Positions 58,901-64,000 of a DNA stretch of 64,000 bases are shown here, piece by piece (position 1 is the stretch's first letter; every line of letters begins with the position of its first letter). This DNA comes from Turbatrix aceti. Its lineage: Eukaryota > Nematoda > Chromadorea > Rhabditida > Panagrolaimidae. The translations under genes and the position numbers were made by a program. The notes under the pieces were generated by a model. That model did no database searches, was not told the origin of the DNA, and worked only from the letters and a program-made list of their open reading frames with translations. The DNA is taken from contig OZ017770.1 of assembly GCA_963969345.1 (NCBI GenBank), forward strand, positions 9,061,246 to 9,125,245. The letters run 5' to 3'.

Positions 58901-61115
58901 AACGAATCGTGTATATTTGAATTATTCTCGCCAAGAATATCAGACACGGAATTTTGAGAAAAATACATGGACGAAAAAATTTATCACTAATCACGATACC
59001 GTCAGACAGTAGCATATAGGTGGTGCAGGTAGCGAGCGAAGGTAAAGACACCACGGTCTATTGTAGCTAACAAATAAAAAAAAAGAATATACGTCGTCTT
59101 CGTATGCTTGCTGGAAGGCTTGGACTTCTTCCGAGAAATCCGATCAAGCGCAGGAGCTTTTTAGACACACATAATTGTCCAGGAGAACTAGACTTCCATC
59201 GAGTGTGACAAGTCAACGAGCCAAATGGTCAAAACTTCGTTAAAGTAGTGTTAGCTACCGGTTTTTGTCTTTTTTAACGTTAAGTAAGTAAGTAAAAAGA
59301 AGAAGAGGAGGATGGAGTAGCGTTGTTAGTTGTCCGACAATACCCAAAAAGAGAGGTATTCAACCGCTGCACGCGACCACCCATAATAGGTTCAATAAAC
59401 ATCCATCGGACACAGTTGATGGAACAGAAAAGAAAAAGCTTAACGCAAAATTAGTCCCAAATACTATATTTTGAAGCAGACAACAAACGAGGACGACGAC
59501 GCACCCCTGTTATCCCCCCCCCTCTCTTCTCCTACCGAACGTTTCTTTGGTCTATGTACAAGTATGGGAGTCCGTCGATCCGAGACTCTCCAAAAAGTCG
59601 TGCAGGTAATACTACTTACAAAAAAACCGTTCTATCATTCATTACGAAGCGCAGGCCAGCAGAAACTACTCTTCGCTTTTTTTGGTTCTAACAAAAAAAA
59701 CTCATCAAAACCTTTCTCATCCTTCATACAAGGCAAAATCGGTGAAGAAAAGAAAAAAAAGGACTTTGATTCATGCGATTATGATTGGTCAATAAATAGA
59801 CGGACGATCGACAGCGAGGGAGGAATCGCCAGCGCCCGAAACTCACACGAAACCTAGCGTTTTGTGTTGCGATGGATGCGTCAAGGCAACAAGGCAGAGC
59901 AAGGCGTTTGCTTGACCGCTACAAGCCCCACCGACAACTATTCATTCCTTCATTCATTCAAAAATTCAACAACCGTTATGTCTGTTTCGCTTTAGCTAGT
60001 AGTATTCAAGCAACAAAAAAAGTGTGTGATACCGCTCATGTTCGATGGGGAGAAAAAAATAATTTATGCTAGACCCAAAAAAATTTTGGGGGGAGAATTG
60101 ACGATGATCACGACGACGACGTCCAAGAGAAGGAAAGGAGAAACAGCAACAGAGAATTTTGCTACGCTCAACACTGTTGCAGTCTGAGTATACAATAAAA
60201 AATTTAAATGAATAGAATTATGACCAAACAAAGTGTAAACATCAAATCGATAAATCATATATTTAAATGGAACGATAAATACAAAAAATATATTATCGGC
60301 ATGGCTTAGATACACTTGGAAGAAGATTGATGCGTAAATAATAAAAATCCGCTTTCCACAACCACGGAAAGGGAGGGGAGCGATACAAAATTGTTGTAAC
60401 AAAGAAAAATATGAAGTAGAGACAATCAAGCGTTAGATAGAACCAGATCTCGATCACTTTAGAAGTGTACTTACAAGCACGTTTCACTAGCAATGTACAC
60501 AATAGCTTAGGAATGTTCAACCCGTAGAAAAAAAAGATAAGGATAAAGGAAAGCTTCGAAGAATGTTTAGAATAGGGTAAAAAATAAAAACTCACTGGCA
60601 TACTCGGTCTGGTACCGTGCCCGAAGGTGGTGGACGAAGCCCCTGCACTCGTCTTCGCTGGAAAAACTCAGGCCAAAGACCGAGCTTAGGCCTTCGAAGC
60701 TGATGAAACGTGGCACCATGTCGTATGTTTTGCATTGGAAGAGTCGGTATCTAATAAAACAAAAATCAGGTAATACAAATTTTTTTTATAAAAATAAAAA
60801 AACTCACAATTCCTGCTCAAAAATTTGTTTATTGACTGATACGTCGAATATTCTGATAAAGTAAGCCCGACGTGTGTAGTCCTTGCACAGAGTGACCACT
60901 CCGACGCCTTTGAACCTCCATTGATTGTCGACCACCTCGTAGATCTGACTTACACCGGATGACAACGATACGACGCCTGTGCCAAGCCAAGCAAGCACCT
61001 TCACAATCTCTGATTCAGTGAGAAGGCTGCTGATGTTGTTGCTAGGCCGATTGGACTTTCGTGATCCTTCACGTTCGACGACTAGCGAATTGTCCTGCAG
61101 ACGACTAGCTTGCAT
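55935..61115 (-). CDS. WASP/N-WASP actin nucleation-promoting factor
   Basis: Activates Arp2/3-driven actin branching downstream of Cdc42. WH1 isoform exons, 5' to 3': 60808..61115, 60596..60750, 57127..57316, 56216..57047, 56033..56153, 55935..55981; 550 residues. The WH1 domain spans residues ~30-155 (LTESEIVKVLAWLG, QWRFKGVGVVTLCKDYT, RAYFIRIFDVSVNKQIFEQE, FISFEGLSSVFGLSFSSEDE). A Lys-rich basic region (KKSKKSSKKSKKKPRIRK) precedes the CRIB/GBD (SLPTNFQHKAHVGWDQNEGF). Then come long polyproline runs and two WH2 motifs (RANLLAEIQAGKKLKTVGPP and EMMNAIKQGPSLRHV). The central helix (GIAGALARALETRRQQM) and the acidic tail with its conserved Trp (DETDESDSEWDEY) close the VCA. The start at 61115 is the first in-frame ATG after an acceptor-like TTTTTCAG. 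Confidence 0.93.
57453..58968 (-). CDS. alternative first exon of WASP gene, 505 residues, no WH1
   Basis: A 1.5 kb uninterrupted frame lies inside the WASP gene between the WH1 exons and the CRIB exon. It starts with its own ATG (58968), preceded 12 bp upstream by an in-frame TAA and with no acceptor between, so it cannot be an internal exon from that point. It ends in phase 1 (ADQFFQT, then G) at a GTCTTT donor; the exon ending WH1 also ends in phase 1 (QTEYA). Either can therefore splice to the CRIB exon at 57316, giving a protein of 901 residues without WH1. The encoded sequence is Ser/Gln/Asn/Pro-rich and low-complexity, with proline runs (CPPPPPG near residue 46 and PPPPPPPH near 455). 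As I recall, C. elegans wsp-1 also has an isoform lacking WH1; this exon may be its counterpart or a novel extension. Confidence 0.75.
58969..60595. promoter_or_regulatory. WASP intron, probable promoter of the WH1-less isoform
   Basis: 1.6 kb between the WH1-ending exon and the alternative first exon. If the latter is transcribed from its own start, its promoter lies here. No other gene is supported: open frames at 59471..59857 (+) and 60064..60429 (-) have no family features. Confidence 0.4.
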
Positions 61116-62895
61116 GTTAGTCATTAGTAGGCTGAAAAACATTGAAAATAGCAATCGAACCTGACGACTCATATATTTATAAGATAAAAAAAAAGATGGA
61201 ACGCATGATTCATGCTTTTGTTGGTTGGTTGCACCCCCCTCCCCATCCTGGCGTTATCGAAAAAGTGTCCTACGCCATACTCCATGATATACCTAATAAG
61301 AACACAATCCAAGCACTCACACATGGTCTGGCTTGGCAGTTGAACAGCGGAAACGCGATTCGATTCGTCAGCGGGGTAGGTAAGGCAGTCGGATTGCAAA
61401 AACAAAAGTGACGACGCCAGGAGCCCCTGAAAATAAATATACATATTTGATCCTTTAATTGGTGCGCAAAAGAAAAGTAAAGTCACAATGCCACTACCAC
61501 GCGAGGAGAATGCACTACACCTTGAACTCAAAAAATTTTTTATAAAATCGATCTTATACTGAAAATGTTGAACGATATACGTAGCACGCAAGAGGGAGAA
61601 AGAGAGTCCGCTAAAAAAACGATTACGTAGATGAATCATTCCTGACCATCAGGAGCATGCACTTGGCGTGTAAAAAACATCCACCACCCGCGATCTGTCT
61701 TTTCGCTTCGTGAGTTCGGCACAAGCACAAACGATGACAAAAAACAAACTGAATGCAAAAAAAGTCATCAAGCAAGTGTAATACGGATTCTATTTGTCTC
61801 AATCAATATGTAAAATGGAGCATTAACAATCTATCACAATGGAAAAAACAAGGATTGCTGGCCCGGGCTACGACGACGACAACTAATCCGTAGCAACAAT
61901 CTTGTATAAATAGTTTAAAAATGCACATAGTTTACAATACAAATCGATCGCACCACGCAGCCATAACCAATAACGCACGTTGTAAAAATTGCAACGTTTA
62001 AAATTCTAAAACCATTTCAACCCTAATACAAAAAAAAGAATGACCTTTTTTTTGCCGTCACAACTATTTGTTCGAAAACTGCGCAAAATCGCAAGACAAC
62101 TTGTCTTTGGATGCGGATGAGAAGGCCCCTGCTGGCTTGCAAGGTATAGAAATGTTCGTGCGCACGCGCAGACGCGGTCGTGCTGCTGCCTGCTCTGCCT
62201 GTCCCATACAATAATAGTTTTTGGAATCGTATAAGCCATTATCCCTTATTGTTCGTGTGTGTTTGTGTGTCGTAGTCGCATCCATTGGCATACAAAATAA
62301 CGTAAGTAATTCGTTTAAAATTCACGCATGTTATATGTATTTAAATTATTTTGTTCCTCAATAAAAAATATATTATAACTAGTTATGGATCACACGATTG
62401 ATTCGATTCATCCATCACAAAACAAGGATTATAAGAAACGGTTATTTTTTGTGTTGTAAATATTAGAAGAAGCGATATTCGATCCTTGTCCGTCTAATAA
62501 TTGTACAGCTAGCAGGATAGTGATGTATCTGACGCCAGTATGAAAGCACACGTAGAGACATTCGGGTTTATACTTTATTGTTGACATTGATTTACATGAC
62601 TCTCGATGATGATGCGTGCTCACACTGACGGGACGGGACGGGTGAATGAATCACAAATACTATGTATTTAACAAATGCCTAAGTCATAAACTTGTTTTTC
62701 GACTGGTTGTTCAAGCATAACTCTGAACCAGTCAATAAAACAGATGTAAGTCAATGTATACAGGTAGTCGGAAGGTATTTATGTTTTCTTTTTTTTCCAG
62801 ACAATAAAAAGAATAAAAAAAAATCGGATTATATCTCGAGGGTGAAAAAAAGAAGAATGTAGGTAAACACGGATTTTTTTTTCCTTTTTGGTTGC
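61116..62895. promoter_or_regulatory. intergenic, WASP promoter and cyclase 3' flank
   Basis: 1.8 kb between the WASP start codon and the stop of the cyclase gene, both on the - strand. An acceptor-like TTTTTCAG lies about 20 bp upstream of the WASP ATG and may be a 5' UTR or spliced-leader acceptor. Short repeats such as GGGACGGGACGGG (62630) are seen. No gene is supported. Confidence 0.4.
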
Positions 62896-63995
62896 TTACA
62901 TAAGCGAACATACTGATGAATCGTTGCTTGATCCGCGAGAAATGCCTGAATCACTGGAATGCGTGTGTGTATTGTTCAATTCTGTTCGCATTTGTCGAAT
63001 CTTATCTCGTGCAAGTTGTAAGCGATTGCCATTTTTATTTCGGAAGATATCGACTATTTTTTGTTGTTTTTTGACTGTTGTTTCCACTTTTGCCCATTCC
63101 TGTAGATCAGATGTTTTCCAAAGTTCGCTGTATTCTCCGTCATTTTTTTCGTCTAAAAATAGGGGTTGTTGATTGATTCATGCTAGGGTGAATAACAAAT
63201 TTATAAACAAAACAGACCGATGCGTTGGATGATTTCATAAATAGATTTTTTTGTATTACGTTCGAGATAGTAACAGCTCATGGCTTGTTTGTTGCCGATA
63301 TTGACGTATCCCTTTGTCGTCATGTCGTAGGCGTCACTCGTCGACCTTGCAACGGCTCTGAAAAAGTAAATTATTTTCCTCTTTTTTAATCAAAAATGAT
63401 AGATCAACTTACAGTTTAACAGCATTAGAAATTAATATTCTTCCGGGTTCAGAACACGATAATAATCGTTTTGTGATAGCAACAGTTTCGCCCATAACAC
63501 CAAATCGAATTTTTCGTATTCCAACTACACCGGCTACTACTGGACCGATATGGATAGCTATTCTAGGCTGAAATCCATATTTTTTTAGCGTATACATAAT
63601 TTTTTTTTATAAAGACTCACCATGATAGGTAATTCAAGTGTAGGCACAGTAATATTTTTTGCTTCAATCATTATGCCTAAGGCCGTATTGACAGCGTGTT
63701 CTACGTAATCCTTTGTAGTCTGTATACCAGAAACAATAAATACAGTATCCATGAATGATAAAACCTTGTAACAACTGTACAAATCAACCATTTTGTCGTA
63801 TACTTTAAATATTTGTGTTACAAGTTGTATGATATCCTTTGGATTGCATTTTATTGCTATGATAGAAAAATGTGGTATATCAATCATCATGCAGGCAACA
63901 TCTGCGTGTTCTTCTGTAATTGATATCCCCTTTGGTGATAGTCATTATGCCAATGGAAGATACTTACTAGCTTCGACGTGTTTGTTTGTTCGTAG
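62896..63995 (-). CDS. class III nucleotidyl (guanylyl) cyclase, C-terminal part
   Basis: The gene runs off the right edge. Exons, 5' to 3' as far as seen: 63968..63995, 63621..63913, 63413..63567, 63218..63357, 62896..63152. The catalytic domain is recognisable: MMIDIPHFSIIAIKC stands where cyclases have the first metal-binding Asp, VYDKMVDLYSCYKVLSFMDTVF holds the second, and PRIAIHIGPVVAGVVGIRKIRF matches the HxGxVxAGVVG block. The usual GDTVNTASRM motif is GETVAITKRL: Asp is Glu and the catalytic Asn is lost, while Arg is kept. Activity is therefore doubtful, and it may be a subunit of a heterodimer or a pseudoenzyme. The tail has KGYVNIGNKQAMSCYYLE, then a Lys-rich helix and a Ser-rich end (SSDSGISRGSSNDSS). 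The membrane part, if any, is outside the window. The donor at 63217 is GTCTGT. Confidence 0.75.
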
Positions 63996-64000
63996 CTGAA

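Noticed and set aside
59471..59857. 128-codon + strand frame in the WASP intron
   Set aside because: It begins at TTG rather than ATG and has no recognisable domain or polyadenylation signal.

Overview
The window looks like nuclear DNA of a small invertebrate with a compact genome, most likely a nematode. Genes are split into many short exons by AT-rich introns, mostly 40-60 bp, ending in TTTTAG or TTTCAG. Intergenic DNA is A/T-rich with few transposon traces. The gene set is animal-specific: Cys-loop channels, a two-pore K+ channel, a peptide GPCR, WASP, atlastins and a histidine acid phosphatase. The nematode call is an inference from gene style, from acceptor-like sequence just before some start codons, and from a WASP gene with a WH1-less alternative start. 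Another ecdysozoan, such as a tardigrade, is not excluded.

Left third (1-24 kb): part of a secreted protein with 11-residue repeats (-), a mitochondrial-type Na+/Ca2+ exchanger of the NCLX family (+), mitochondrial NAD kinase NADK2 (-) and V-ATPase subunit C (+). A Cys-loop cation channel locus follows. A 2.75 kb segment there is tandemly duplicated without visible differences; the left copy is broken by a 1.3 kb insertion and the right copy is intact. A third related channel and a seven-helix peptide receptor end the section.

Middle (24-36 kb): secreted histidine acid phosphatase (+), two-pore K+ channel (-), glycine/glutamate-type chloride channel (+), ATP12-type F1-ATPase assembly factor (-) with a possible nested small gene in an intron, and a COMM-domain gene (+) starting 144 bp from the ATP12 start. 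With the left third this makes a neighbourhood of neuronal and excitability genes; nothing shows that they are co-regulated.

Repeat gene (36.8-44.7 kb): a 12-exon gene predicted to encode about 2,470 residues of acidic, proline-rich, probably disordered protein. It grew at two levels: an 87-bp minisatellite (about 51 units of 29 residues), and duplication of whole exon plus intron modules with near-identical 47-50 bp introns. I recognise no known family.

Right third (45-64 kb): an atlastin pseudogene fragment, an unrecognised seven-helix membrane protein and two tandem atlastin-like GTPase genes with altered C-termini and a shared GC-AG intron (one holding a complete 101-bp hAT-type MITE). 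A WASP gene (-) follows, with a second possible first exon encoding 505 residues in place of WH1. The window ends in a class III nucleotidyl cyclase that runs off the right edge.

Exon models were built by hand from splice signals, reading phase and remembered family sequences. For every complete gene the exon lengths sum to a whole number of codons, which supports the structures, but individual junctions can be off by a few bases.
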